From Paenibacillus segetis (GTDB lineage Bacteria; Bacillota; Bacilli; Paenibacillales; Paenibacillaceae), in NCBI RefSeq assembly GCF_014639155.1, contig NZ_BMFT01000005.1:62001-126000 (forward strand): a stretch of DNA of 64,000 nucleotides, given 5' to 3'. The notes under the pieces are model-generated. The model was not told the DNA's origin. It made no database searches and worked only from the letters and a program-made list of their open reading frames with translations. Position numbers and translations under genes: made by a program. Positions 16,510 to 24,893 of the stretch are shown piece after piece (the stretch's first letter is position 1; the number at the start of each line of letters is the position of its first letter).

Positions 16510-16734
16510 ATGGCAAAACCATTACATGTAGATAGCGTATGGCTGGAGCGGATCGCTGGAATGTTGAATGAGATGGAATTCGGATCGTTAAACATTATCG
16601 TTCATGAAGGGCAAATTGTTCAAGTGGAACGTACGGAACGGAAGCGTTATGAGATCGGTCAATCTAGTTCCGTTAAGTCACCTGGCCAGTTACGAAATGC
16701 CGTTAAGCCTTTGCGCGGATCAGGGTCGAGATAG
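16510..16734 (+). CDS. YezD family protein (DUF2292)
   Basis: This small protein of 74 residues has the DUF2292 core WLERI...MEFGSLNIIVHEGQIVQVERTE. Members are often found with sulfur-assimilation genes in Bacillales, and the position at the end of a sulfate operon agrees with that; the molecular function is unknown. GGGAGGGA precedes ATG 16510, favouring it over an ATG-less extension to 16471. The C-terminus is basic and variable. Confidence 0.8.
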   Translation: MAKPLHVDSVWLERIAGMLNEMEFGSLNIIVHEGQIVQVERTERKRYEIGQSSSVKSPGQLRNAVKPLRGSGSR

Positions 16735-16768
16735 ATAAAGTAAACTGAAGATAGCAAAAGCTGAACTT

Positions 16769-16832
16769 AAATACCCCGATTTCTAGTTGTACCTGGCTAC
16801 AGAGCCTGGTTTGCTAGGTAATCGGGGTATTT
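16769..16832. terminator. Long inverted repeat between convergent genes
   Basis: AAATACCCCGATT (16769-16781) pairs perfectly with its complement at 16820-16832, and the loop itself contains ACC(T)GG pairing. T runs are short on both sides, so bidirectional termination is likely but not certain. Confidence 0.65.
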
Positions 16833-16853
16833 GCAGGTCTAGGTAGATAAAGT

Positions 16854-16872
16854 GGGACAAGAAACCTGTCCC
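16854..16872. repeat. REP-like GGGACAAG...CCTGTCCC palindrome
   Basis: This is the second copy of the small palindrome seen at 15507-15532, in the reversed arm order. Confidence 0.5.
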
Positions 16873-16875
16873 AGT

Positions 16876-17763
16876 CTACTCTATCCGTGGCTCTTCATCT
16901 GTGCGTTCGATCAATAGTGGATTTTCTTTATCTTGAACATAGTGACCGACATAAGGACGGGATTTCCGCGGTTTGCTCCCTGCTAGAGTAAAGCCCGACA
17001 AGAAGAGTAGCACCTGTGCTCCAAGAATATATGGAGCCAATTCTAAATTAATTGTATGGAGCATGCCGAGTAGAGCGATGAAGATAGACAGGGTCCAGAG
17101 TAATGCAGATCCTTCTGTTCTTCTTCGGCCACCCATCAGTGCAGGATAGAGAACTATAAGAGAGAAGAGGACGGATGCGAAGCTTGTCCAGCTATTCAGA
17201 AGTGTTAGACCACTATTGGCAGTCGCCATTCTGGAAATCTCAATGAGTTGAAATAGCCAACATAAGCAAAAGAATAGAGCTAATGCGAATAGAAAAGGAA
17301 TTATAGGACGGATTTGCTGCCAAAATGACAGCCCCCATCCAGGACGTTCCATTCCATTCAATAATGTCTCTCTTTCTTCAATTAAATGTTCACTTTCCCG
17401 TTCTAATGTTTTCTGTAGTAATGAGAGACGAGTTGGGTCCTGATCATGGATATAAGCTCCAATTTGCGTTAGTAGGTCAGCGGTAACATACGGAGCTGCA
17501 CGGCATGCAAGCAGTTTATCACTCAGTAGTTCCTGTTCGTTAGGTGAGTCTCCAATCCTATTGACCTCTCGCATCAGTGGCCCAGCAGCAGCGGAGTACA
17601 ATTCCAAACTGTATCTGAGATGATCTAGTCGGGAGCGTTCTCGTCGTGAAGTCTTGCGCTCGGATGCGACATATAAACCAAGAAATAGTGACAGCGCAAG
17701 GAAGGAGGTTAATACTGTCCTCTCGTGTTGCTGAAGCCAGGTTATCCATTCCGAAAGTGACAC
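16876..17763 (-). CDS. Uncharacterised membrane protein
   Basis: I do not recognise a family. The protein (295 residues from GTG 17763) has one N-terminal helix (about 18-34), a mostly helical region of about 110 residues with many charged residues, then four helices between about 140 and 275, and an acidic-basic tail. Its complementary-strand AAAGGGTGATC site sits before GTG 17763; a further 20 codons upstream are open but lack such a site. It converges on the sulfate operon and diverges from the NAD(P)HX repair gene. Confidence 0.7.
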   Translation of the reverse strand: MSLSEWITWLQQHERTVLTSFLALSLFLGLYVASERKTSRRERSRLDHLRYSLELYSAAAGPLMREVNRIGDSPNEQELLSDKLLACRAAPYVTADLLTQIGAYIHDQDPTRLSLLQKTLERESEHLIEERETLLNGMERPGWGLSFWQQIRPIIPFLFALALFFCLCWLFQLIEISRMATANSGLTLLNSWTSFASVLFSLIVLYPALMGGRRRTEGSALLWTLSIFIALLGMLHTINLELAPYILGAQVLLFLSGFTLAGSKPRKSRPYVGHYVQDKENPLLIERTDEEPRIE

Positions 17764-17957
17764 TCTGATCACCCTTTCGATTTTCCTTTCTCCACTATTA
17801 CATACGTCTGGGGCGTATTTCAAGACTCTATGAAGATTTATAGCTCATGAAACACAGAATTTATGAGAGGATCAGATAGAATTGCCTCATGATGATAATT
17901 ATAATAAAGGAAGAGGATGGGAAATTATTGTAGGGTAATAGATGTGGAGGAGCAGAG

Positions 17958-19493
17958 ATGAAGATTGTAACTTCGGACCAAATGCGGGAAATAGATCGAT
18001 ACACAATTCAGGAGTTAGGAATTCCCGCTGCCTCATTAATGGAGAATGCAGGGCGGGCAATTGCTGAAGAGGTACTGAGATTTAAGGGGGATACGAACTG
18101 CGATCGCTGGCTGCTATTCGTTGGCAAAGGAAACAATGGTGGGGATGGGATCGTCTGTGCACGACATTTAAAGGATGCAGGCATGCAGGTTACTCTTCTA
18201 TATGCGGAGTCCCCAGAGACACTAACTGGAGAAGCTGCTTTGCAGTACCGTATCGCGAAAGCGCTTGGTTTGCCTTGTTTGATATATTCACCTGAACAGA
18301 CAATTGAGTTCAACGATTACACTGGAATTGTGGATGCTTTGCTTGGTACGGGGGCAAAGGGAGCTCCATGCGGTGTCTATGCTTCCTTAATTAAGGAAGC
18401 GAACGACAGCGGACTCCCGATTATAGCAGCCGATATCCCTAGTGGGTTGGATGCCGATACGGGCGTTGTTCACGATCCATGCATCCGCGCCCGGATTACA
18501 GTTAGTCTCGCCTTTCTTAAGGCGGGGCTAACGCAGTATCCGGGGGCGAAAGTGGCAGGAGAAGTGATCGTTCGCTATATCGGTATTCCGAACGTGCTCC
18601 CGCCGGGAATGGCGGGGACGGGCACGGTGTTGACCGAGGAGACGCTGCGCGGCGAACTCGGAGTTGATGTGGACCGTCCGAGAGAGGAGGACGGTCATAA
18701 GGGCACTTACGGGCACGTGCTGTTGGCCGCAGGCAGCTTGCCGATGAGCGGGGCCGGCCTGCTGGCAGCGAAAGCTGCGCTGCGCGCGGGCTGTGGGCTC
18801 GCGACATGGGCGCTGCCTGCGGCCTTGCTGCCGCATGTCGTCGGCACCGTGCCCGAGCTTATGCTGGCGCCGGTCGCAGGTAGCGGCACCGGCGCATGGG
18901 AAGAGGCCGCAGCAGACGAAGTGGTGCGGCTCCTGGCAGCGCGGGATGTGCTCGCCGTCGGCCCGGGGCTGGGCCGCTTCCCGGGCGAGAACGACTTCCT
19001 GCGCGCCTTGTGGGAGGGCACTACGCGTCCCCTGGTGGTGGACGCAGATGCCCTGAACATGCTCGCCGCAGGTGACGGCCTTGCGGCGTGGACCCGCCGG
19101 GATTCGGCGGCGACGATCCTGACGCCGCATCCCGGCGAGATGGCCCGACTGGCCGGTCTCACGACGGCCGAGGTGCAGCGGGACCGCATCGGTCTTGCGC
19201 GCCGCTTTGCCACCGAGCACGGCGTAACGCTCGTGCTTAAAGGTGCGCGTACAGTAATTGCCGCCGCCGATGGGCGCTACTTCGTGAATTACACGGGCCA
19301 TCCTGGCATGGCAACCGGCGGTTCGGGCGACGTACTCACCGGGTTGATCGCGGGGCTGTTAGCCCAAGGTTTAGACGCCGTTCAAGCGGCTGCACTTGGC
19401 GTATACCTGCACGGTCTGGCAGGCGAACGTGCCGCCACCAAACGCTTCAATCCTGCTTCGTTGCTAGCTGGAGATATTATCGAGGCACTGTGA
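17958..19493 (+). CDS. nnrD: Bifunctional NAD(P)HX epimerase/dehydratase
   Basis: The N-terminal YjeF_N epimerase domain (residues 1-215) contains GKGNNGGDG at 56-64. The C-terminal ribokinase-like dehydratase domain (about 225-505) contains VGPGLGRF, VVDADALNML, TPHPGEMARL and GGSGDVLTG. The pair repairs hydrated NADH/NADPH: one domain interconverts R and S forms, and the other dehydrates the S form with ADP or ATP. The length of 511 is normal for the fused enzyme. The 3' two thirds, from about 18520, is far richer in G+C than the 5' part and than all neighbours, and codon use shifts with it. GGAGGAGCAG precedes the ATG. Confidence 0.95.
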   Translation: MKIVTSDQMREIDRYTIQELGIPAASLMENAGRAIAEEVLRFKGDTNCDRWLLFVGKGNNGGDGIVCARHLKDAGMQVTLLYAESPETLTGEAALQYRIAKALGLPCLIYSPEQTIEFNDYTGIVDALLGTGAKGAPCGVYASLIKEANDSGLPIIAADIPSGLDADTGVVHDPCIRARITVSLAFLKAGLTQYPGAKVAGEVIVRYIGIPNVLPPGMAGTGTVLTEETLRGELGVDVDRPREEDGHKGTYGHVLLAAGSLPMSGAGLLAAKAALRAGCGLATWALPAALLPHVVGTVPELMLAPVAGSGTGAWEEAAADEVVRLLAARDVLAVGPGLGRFPGENDFLRALWEGTTRPLVVDADALNMLAAGDGLAAWTRRDSAATILTPHPGEMARLAGLTTAEVQRDRIGLARRFATEHGVTLVLKGARTVIAAADGRYFVNYTGHPGMATGGSGDVLTGLIAGLLAQGLDAVQAAALGVYLHGLAGERAATKRFNPASLLAGDIIEAL

Positions 19494-19599
19494 GTAGGTT
19501 GTCGAATAATTGACAGGAAAATAAATTATTGATAGCATCAATTTAAAGTATAGTGGATTAATCGGATTTTTTTCTAAAACGAAAAGGGAGCGTGTCATC

Positions 19600-20157
19600 A
19601 TGCCAAAAGCTACGATAATCAATGGCAGTCCAACGCCGGGGTCTCGGTTGACGGCTGTTATATCTTTAACTAGTGAGTTACTCATCAAAGAAGGCTACGA
19701 AGTGGACCACGTTAACGTGGGAGAACTTCCGCCCGGAGATTTGATACATACCAAATTCGAAAGTGAGGCCATTGTCAAAGCGAATGCGTTGGTGGCCGGG
19801 GCTGATGTAGTTATTGTGGCTAGTCCGGTATATAAAGCTTCATACACGGGTGTCTTGAAGACATTTTTGGACCTCATTCCGGAAAAGGGTCTGGCTGGCA
19901 AGGTTATTTTGCCGCTCTTCATTGGGGGTAGCCTTGCACACCTACTTTCGATCGATTATTCTCTCAAGCCAGTACTATCTGCACTAGGTGCAAGGTATAT
20001 TTTGGGGGGAGTCTATACTGTAGATTCCCAGGTAGCCCGGACAGAAGAGGGTGGCTTCGACATTTCAGAGGAACTAGTAGGAAGACTAGAGGACAATGTG
20101 AAGGAACTGGCCGATGAAACCAAGCGTCGCCTTCATTATGCTTCGTTGGCTGAATAA
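19600..20157 (+). CDS. NADPH-dependent FMN reductase (SsuE-like)
   Basis: This 185-residue flavodoxin-fold protein has the FMN phosphate loop INGSPTPGSRL (about 8-18), SPVYKASYTGVLKTFLDLIP and the conserved GGSLAHLLSIDYSLKPVLSALGA region of SsuE/MsuE reductases. Such enzymes supply reduced FMN to sulfonate monooxygenases. None of those is in the window, although a sulfate operon is 3 kb upstream. The specific partner is therefore unknown. The gene stands between nnrD and a P-loop protein. Confidence 0.85.
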   Translation: MPKATIINGSPTPGSRLTAVISLTSELLIKEGYEVDHVNVGELPPGDLIHTKFESEAIVKANALVAGADVVIVASPVYKASYTGVLKTFLDLIPEKGLAGKVILPLFIGGSLAHLLSIDYSLKPVLSALGARYILGGVYTVDSQVARTEEGGFDISEELVGRLEDNVKELADETKRRLHYASLAE

Positions 20158-20180
20158 GACAGAGGGGGATTATAATAACG

Positions 20181-20783
20181 ATGCAGAAATTAGTGTTTTT
20201 TGTAGGGGTTGCTGGGACAGGTAAAACAACGGTTGCCCGGGGATTGGCTACACGTATGCAAGCGGCCTTTTTGGACAGGGATACCGTTGGGGGTAGATTT
20301 GTTGAGAAGATGTTGGAAATGAACGGGCTAGATGTAAATGACCGCGATTCCGACTTTTATAAGAAGCACCTTCGCGATTTAGAGTATGATACGACCAAAG
20401 ACATTTGCATTGAGAACCTAGCCGCAGGTCAGAATGTATTTATGATTTCGCCTTTCACAGCTGAGTTGAAGAATAAGGCATGGATTGAAGAAGTCATTTC
20501 TGCAGCGGGACTTACCAAGCAGGAAGTGGATGTTAAGGTCATCGCTGTTACTCTGTCCGACATGGAAACGCAGCGTCAACGTATTGTGGACAGACAAACT
20601 GAACGTGACACGTACAAGCTTGAGCATTGGGATGACTTTAAGCAACGAGTTCAATTTGTACCGGACATTAACTGGGATATTCCTTCGTCCTCGATTCTTG
20701 TATTCGATAATAGCGGCGATTTGACGGAAGAGAAGCTCGAAAGCGTGTATCAGTTTGTGAATGGCTCGGACAGCAGTAAGTAA
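20181..20783 (+). CDS. P-loop NTPase, AAA_33-type kinase
   Basis: This 200-residue protein has Walker A GVAGTGKTT (about residues 9-17), LDRDTVGG, and a lid with several Arg (TQRQRIVDRQTERD). The family includes zeta-toxin-like and nucleotide or gluconate kinase-like proteins, and the substrate cannot be told from sequence. It starts 23 bases after the FMN reductase, so the two are probably cotranscribed, and a terminator follows. Confidence 0.7.
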   Translation: MQKLVFFVGVAGTGKTTVARGLATRMQAAFLDRDTVGGRFVEKMLEMNGLDVNDRDSDFYKKHLRDLEYDTTKDICIENLAAGQNVFMISPFTAELKNKAWIEEVISAAGLTKQEVDVKVIAVTLSDMETQRQRIVDRQTERDTYKLEHWDDFKQRVQFVPDINWDIPSSSILVFDNSGDLTEEKLESVYQFVNGSDSSK

Positions 20784-20823
20784 GATAGCTGAGGATTTGA
20801 TCATAATAAATGGGATCATAATA

Positions 20824-20862
20824 AATGACGCATAAACTGACTTCAGTGAATGCGTCATTTTT
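20824..20862 (+). terminator. Terminator after the P-loop kinase gene
   Basis: AATGACGCAT pairs with ATGCGTCATT around an inner ACTGACTTCAGT hairpin, then five T. Confidence 0.9.
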
Positions 20863-20919
20863 AGGTTGTTGGCGGATTTTGACAAGTGAATCAATTTAGA
20901 GTAGTATCCACACCTGATG

Positions 20920-20960
20920 TGGCTCTCTCTTTATTGGGGGGGAGCCATCTTTATATTTTA
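20920..20960 (+). promoter_or_regulatory. Hairpin and T-rich tract in the response-regulator leader
   Basis: TGGCTC pairs with GAGCCA (20920-20925/20942-20947), followed by TCTTTATATTTTA just before the ribosome binding site. It could attenuate the two-component operon. Confidence 0.35.
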
Positions 20961-20990
20961 TTGCTAAGGATCAATTTGGAGGGGGATATC

Positions 20991-21695
20991 TTGGATACTC
21001 ATATTCGTAATCAAATTCTTCTTGTTGAAGACGACGATAATATAAGACGGTTTATAACGATTCATTTAACAAGTAATGGATTTGTGGTGAATGAAGCTGC
21101 ATTAGGAGCAGAAGCTTTATTGAGCTTTGAATTGAGCCGACCTGATATCGTTGTTCTGGACATTATGCTACCTGATACGGATGGATTTGAGATCTGTAGG
21201 AAGCTAAGAGAGAAGGACCCTGCGATTATCATCGTCTTTTTAACTGCACGGGGACAGGACCTAGATAAGATCAAAGGACTTGAAATCGGTGCTGACGATT
21301 ATATTGTTAAGCCATTTAATCCTTTAGAACTTGTAGCAAGAATCAAAGCGATTTTACGTCGAACAAATATTGCCATACAACCGCCAAGGATAGTCCTGCA
21401 ATCAGGTCCAATTCGGATGGATTTGAATTCAAATCAGCTATTTAAACATGATGTTTGTATTGAGTTCACACCGAAGGAATTCCTCATGATGAGAACTTTT
21501 CTAGAACATCCCAATACGGCATTATCTAGGAATGAATTGTTGAATCTCGTATGGGGCGAAGACTACATTGGAGATCCTAAAACGGTAGATGTCCATGTGC
21601 GAAAGCTAAGAGAGAAGATTGAAGATGACAGCTCAAATCCTTATTGGATTGAGACAGTATGGGGCTTGGGGTACCGCTGGAGGAAGGACGGATGA
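20991..21695 (+). CDS. OmpR/PhoB-family response regulator
   Basis: The receiver domain has the acidic pair VEDDDN, phosphoacceptor in VLDIMLPDTDG, FLTARGQ and VKPFNP. A winged-helix DNA-binding domain (about 135-230) contains TPKEFLMM, TVDVHVRKLREKIE and WGLGYRW. GGAGGGGG six bases before TTG 20991 decides the start; an open extension to 20886 lacks this. It forms a pair with the histidine kinase that follows, and the neighbouring genes suggest a role in cell-wall or envelope control. Confidence 0.88.
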   Translation: MDTHIRNQILLVEDDDNIRRFITIHLTSNGFVVNEAALGAEALLSFELSRPDIVVLDIMLPDTDGFEICRKLREKDPAIIIVFLTARGQDLDKIKGLEIGADDYIVKPFNPLELVARIKAILRRTNIAIQPPRIVLQSGPIRMDLNSNQLFKHDVCIEFTPKEFLMMRTFLEHPNTALSRNELLNLVWGEDYIGDPKTVDVHVRKLREKIEDDSSNPYWIETVWGLGYRWRKDG

Positions 21696-21699
21696 AAAA

Positions 21700-23085
21700 A
21701 TGGGTATCCAGAAAAGATTAGTCGGAAGTTATGTAATCGTCATTACCCTCACGGTGCTCATTCTTGAGATTTTTCTCATTTTTTCGGTGAGATATTATTA
21801 TTTGCATAACGTAGAACGGACCCTATGGAATCAGGCAGAATTATCCGCTTCCTTTTTTCAGCAATATTTTACGGGTGAAGATTTAGAGAAACAATCAGAT
21901 CGATTGTTGAAAGGATTTGCCCACAATTCCGACGCACAAGTTCAGATTATTCTTCCAACGGGACGACTTCTGCAAGACTCTACTGGACTGCCGGATAACA
22001 ACATCATGGTTGGGCATACAGATGTACAAGAAGCTATCCAAGGGACACCTAGTACATGGAAAGGGAAGATTTCCTCAACTCAAGAAGATATATTAGCGGT
22101 CTCTTTTCCCTTACAGACAAATGGTAATACCGTGGGAGTAGTCAGGTTTGTTACTTCGCTAACTGAAACTTTAAATACGGTTCATCGAATTACGGTCATT
22201 CTTGTCGGTGTTGGATTACTTGTGATTGGGATTGTTACTGTGCTCGGATTCGTGTTGTCCTGGACGATTACGAGATCTATTAGGGACCTTAAGCGAGCGG
22301 CAGACCGAATGTCTGAGGGAGATTTCAGCATCAAACTCCGTAAGCGCTATCAGGATGAACTAGGCTCTCTCGCAGATACGTTAAATATGATGGCTGAAAG
22401 AATATTGAAAAGTGAACATCTTAAGAATGATTTCATTTCCTCGGTATCCCATGAACTGCGTACTCCATTAACGTCGATTAAGGGCTGGGTTATTACGTTG
22501 AAATCGAATGGAGTTGAAGACAAGCCTTTACTTCTTGAGGGACTTGAGATTATTGATTCGGAAAGTGACAGGTTAACGCATATGGTGGATGAACTTTTAG
22601 ATTTTTCTAAGATGGATAACGGAAGAATTGTCATGCACTTCGCACCTGTTCATCTACCAGAATTACTAGATCATATTTGTAGACAACTGGCTCCAAGGGC
22701 AGAAAGGCAAGGGATTTCACTCGAAATTGAAATGGATAACAATATTCCAGTTATTCAAGCTGACGAGAATCGTATGAAGCAAGTATTTATTAATATTATG
22801 GATAACTCACTTAAATTTACTACCCCTTCCGGTCGAATCCTTGTTCACGCTCATACTTCTCCTGGACAAATTGTTATCACTATTACGGATACAGGTTCTG
22901 GAATCGCAGAGAGGGATTTAGAATATGTGCTGCAAAAGTTCTACAAAGCAAATCAATATGCTTCTGGCAGTGGTTTGGGTCTTTCCATATCCGATCAGAT
23001 CATTAGACTGCATCATGGAGAATTACGTATAACCAGTGAGGTAGGTAAGGGAACGACGGTCTCTATCTATCTTCCGACAAAATAA
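21700..23085 (+). CDS. Sensor histidine kinase with HAMP domain
   Basis: From ATG 21700 the protein has 461 residues: a helix (about 10-30), an extracellular sensor domain of about 125 residues, a second helix (about 162-188), a HAMP linker, a HisKA domain with the phospho-His in SSVSHELRTPLTS (about 250), and an ATPase domain with N-box IMDNSLKF, DTGSGIAE and GSGLGLSIS. It starts five bases after the response regulator stop. The signal is unknown. An in-frame ATG 27 codons upstream overlaps the response regulator and is unlikely to be used. Confidence 0.9.
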   Translation: MGIQKRLVGSYVIVITLTVLILEIFLIFSVRYYYLHNVERTLWNQAELSASFFQQYFTGEDLEKQSDRLLKGFAHNSDAQVQIILPTGRLLQDSTGLPDNNIMVGHTDVQEAIQGTPSTWKGKISSTQEDILAVSFPLQTNGNTVGVVRFVTSLTETLNTVHRITVILVGVGLLVIGIVTVLGFVLSWTITRSIRDLKRAADRMSEGDFSIKLRKRYQDELGSLADTLNMMAERILKSEHLKNDFISSVSHELRTPLTSIKGWVITLKSNGVEDKPLLLEGLEIIDSESDRLTHMVDELLDFSKMDNGRIVMHFAPVHLPELLDHICRQLAPRAERQGISLEIEMDNNIPVIQADENRMKQVFINIMDNSLKFTTPSGRILVHAHTSPGQIVITITDTGSGIAERDLEYVLQKFYKANQYASGSGLGLSISDQIIRLHHGELRITSEVGKGTTVSIYLPTK

Positions 23086-23173
23086 TCGAAATTTAACTAT
23101 TTCATAACCACTTTGTTCTCTTGCAAAGATAGAATAGTACTTAATCGTGACAAGCGAGGAGTAGGATATCAGT

Positions 23174-23707
23174 ATGTTCAACAAGCTCATTAGCGTAGGG
23201 ATGATGTTGATTACAATTGTATTGGTTGGAGGATGTGGGATTCCGGTAACCCCGACCGATATGATTAAGCCTCCAATAGCTGAGGGGAGTATTCAACGAG
23301 ATAAAATAAGCCATGAACTTATCAAATTACTTCCTGACGAAGTTCAATTGTTAGCTCCCATGCAAGGAAAGTTGGGCAATGATATCTCATTCGGAGATAT
23401 GGACGGAGACGGTATCAATGAAGCTGTCGTTGTGTATGAAGAGAGCAAAGCGACAGGTAAATTGTTAAAAGCGGCATTGTTCCAGCAGCATAATGAGGAA
23501 TGGCGGATTATCTCGCAAGTCGAGGGTTTTGGTTATGGTTTGGAGTATGCTGGATTTCCGGATATCAATCATGATGGTCGATCCGAGCTAGTACTAGGCT
23601 GGTCATTAGGGGAGGCCGGAGGTGGCCTAGATGTATATGGGTTTAGCGGTGATGAGTTGAAGTTGTTATCTAGGGAAGATTACCACGGCAAGCTCGATCT
23701 TGAGTAA
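23174..23707 (+). CDS. Lipoprotein with FG-GAP/VCBS-like calcium-binding repeats
   Basis: This 177-residue lipoprotein has signal peptide and lipobox LVGGCG. Two acidic loops, FGDMDGDGINEAVV and FPDINHDGRSELVLGW, have the DxDxDG spacing of FG-GAP/VCBS repeats, which bind calcium in β-propeller blades. Only two to three repeats fit, so it is a partial propeller or a pair of blades. AGGAGTAGG precedes the ATG. It lies between the two-component system and two SEDS genes, so an envelope role is likely. Confidence 0.75.
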   Translation: MFNKLISVGMMLITIVLVGGCGIPVTPTDMIKPPIAEGSIQRDKISHELIKLLPDEVQLLAPMQGKLGNDISFGDMDGDGINEAVVVYEESKATGKLLKAALFQQHNEEWRIISQVEGFGYGLEYAGFPDINHDGRSELVLGWSLGEAGGGLDVYGFSGDELKLLSREDYHGKLDLE

Positions 23708-23752
23708 TCATCCGTAAGGATTGTGGTTATCGAGATGGAGGTGTCCCATGAT

Positions 23753-24883
23753 TTGAGCGGTAAAATAAGAGGTCGCCCTGATTTTCTCCTGCTTTTTTTG
23801 ACTATTTTACTTGTTGGTAATGGGTTGATTATGATTTTTAGTGCCAGCTCTCACATGGCCTTAATAGAACACGATAATCCGTGGTATTACGTCATGAAAC
23901 AAGGCGTATTTGCACTCATCGGGTTATTTGTGATGTTCACTTTTATGGGTATCCCATTTACTTGGTGGAAGAAGGCTGCGCCGAAACTCCTGCTGTTCTC
24001 CTTACTGGCGCTCATTCTCGTATTAATTGGGGGAGTGAACATAAATGGAGCGAGACGCTGGTTAGTTCTAGGTGGATTTAATTTTCAGCCGGCTGAGTTT
24101 ACCAAGTTATCCATTATCGTATATTTGTCCGCAATAATAAGCAAAAAGGGTGAACGTATTCGAGAGTTTCGGAGAGGACTATTGCCGATTTTGGTGATGA
24201 TTGTCATCATTCTGCTGCTTGTCATAAAACAGCCTGATTTCGGTACGATGTTAATTTTGTTCTTTATTGCTGTAGCGATCTTATTGATCGGTGGTATTGA
24301 TCTTCGTCATCTTGTCATTCTTAGCTTGGGATTTATCCCAATAATAATTTATTTTGCGTTCAGTAAGAGTTATCGTCTCCAACGTCTCACCTCATTTCTA
24401 AATCCAATGGATAGCCCTCAAGGCTCAGGATATCAACTGATTCAGTCTCTGTATGCATTAGGACATGGAGGTCTTACAGGAGTAGGAATTGGACAAAGTG
24501 TACAAAAATTATTTTATCTGCCGGAGGCACATACCGATTTTATCTTTGCTGTGGTTGGTGAGGAATTAGGATTTGTAGGTACAGCTTTGCTCATTCTCAT
24601 GTTTTTCTTGTTTATCTGGCGTGGATTTACAGCGGCGATAAGAAGTTACGATCCATTCGGTATTATGTTAGGAATAGGCATCATTATGATGATATTTATT
24701 CAATTCCTGTTGAATGTTGGAGCTGTAACTGGCATCTTGCCAATTACGGGAGTACCGCTTCCTTTTACTAGTTATGGAGGTTCTTCGCTTGTGTTGTGTT
24801 TAGCAAGTACCGGTATTCTACTCAGTATTTCAAGGGATAACAATCGAAGACGACAAGAAGCTACCAGAAATTCAACAAAATAG
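23753..24883 (+). CDS. SEDS family glycosyltransferase, FtsW/RodA-like (first of tandem pair)
   Basis: This is a polytopic protein of about 376 residues with ten predicted helices. SEDS motifs include NGARRWLVLGGFNFQPAE, KQPDFGT, the extracellular catalytic-Asp segment EAHTDFIFAVVGEELGF, and the terminal GVPLPFTSYGGSS. SEDS proteins polymerise lipid II into glycan strands together with a class B penicillin-binding protein. GGAGGTG nine bases before TTG 23753 suggests that start; GTG 23723 is an alternative adding ten residues. No PBP gene is adjacent. Confidence 0.9.
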   Translation: MSGKIRGRPDFLLLFLTILLVGNGLIMIFSASSHMALIEHDNPWYYVMKQGVFALIGLFVMFTFMGIPFTWWKKAAPKLLLFSLLALILVLIGGVNINGARRWLVLGGFNFQPAEFTKLSIIVYLSAIISKKGERIREFRRGLLPILVMIVIILLLVIKQPDFGTMLILFFIAVAILLIGGIDLRHLVILSLGFIPIIIYFAFSKSYRLQRLTSFLNPMDSPQGSGYQLIQSLYALGHGGLTGVGIGQSVQKLFYLPEAHTDFIFAVVGEELGFVGTALLILMFFLFIWRGFTAAIRSYDPFGIMLGIGIIMMIFIQFLLNVGAVTGILPITGVPLPFTSYGGSSLVLCLASTGILLSISRDNNRRRQEATRNSTK

Positions 24884-24893
24884 AGGTTGTTAA

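Noticed and set aside
18517..19301. Long antisense frames opposite the NAD(P)HX repair gene
   Set aside because: High G+C suppresses stop codons; the products are low-complexity Arg/Ala/Pro and the sense strand holds a clear enzyme.
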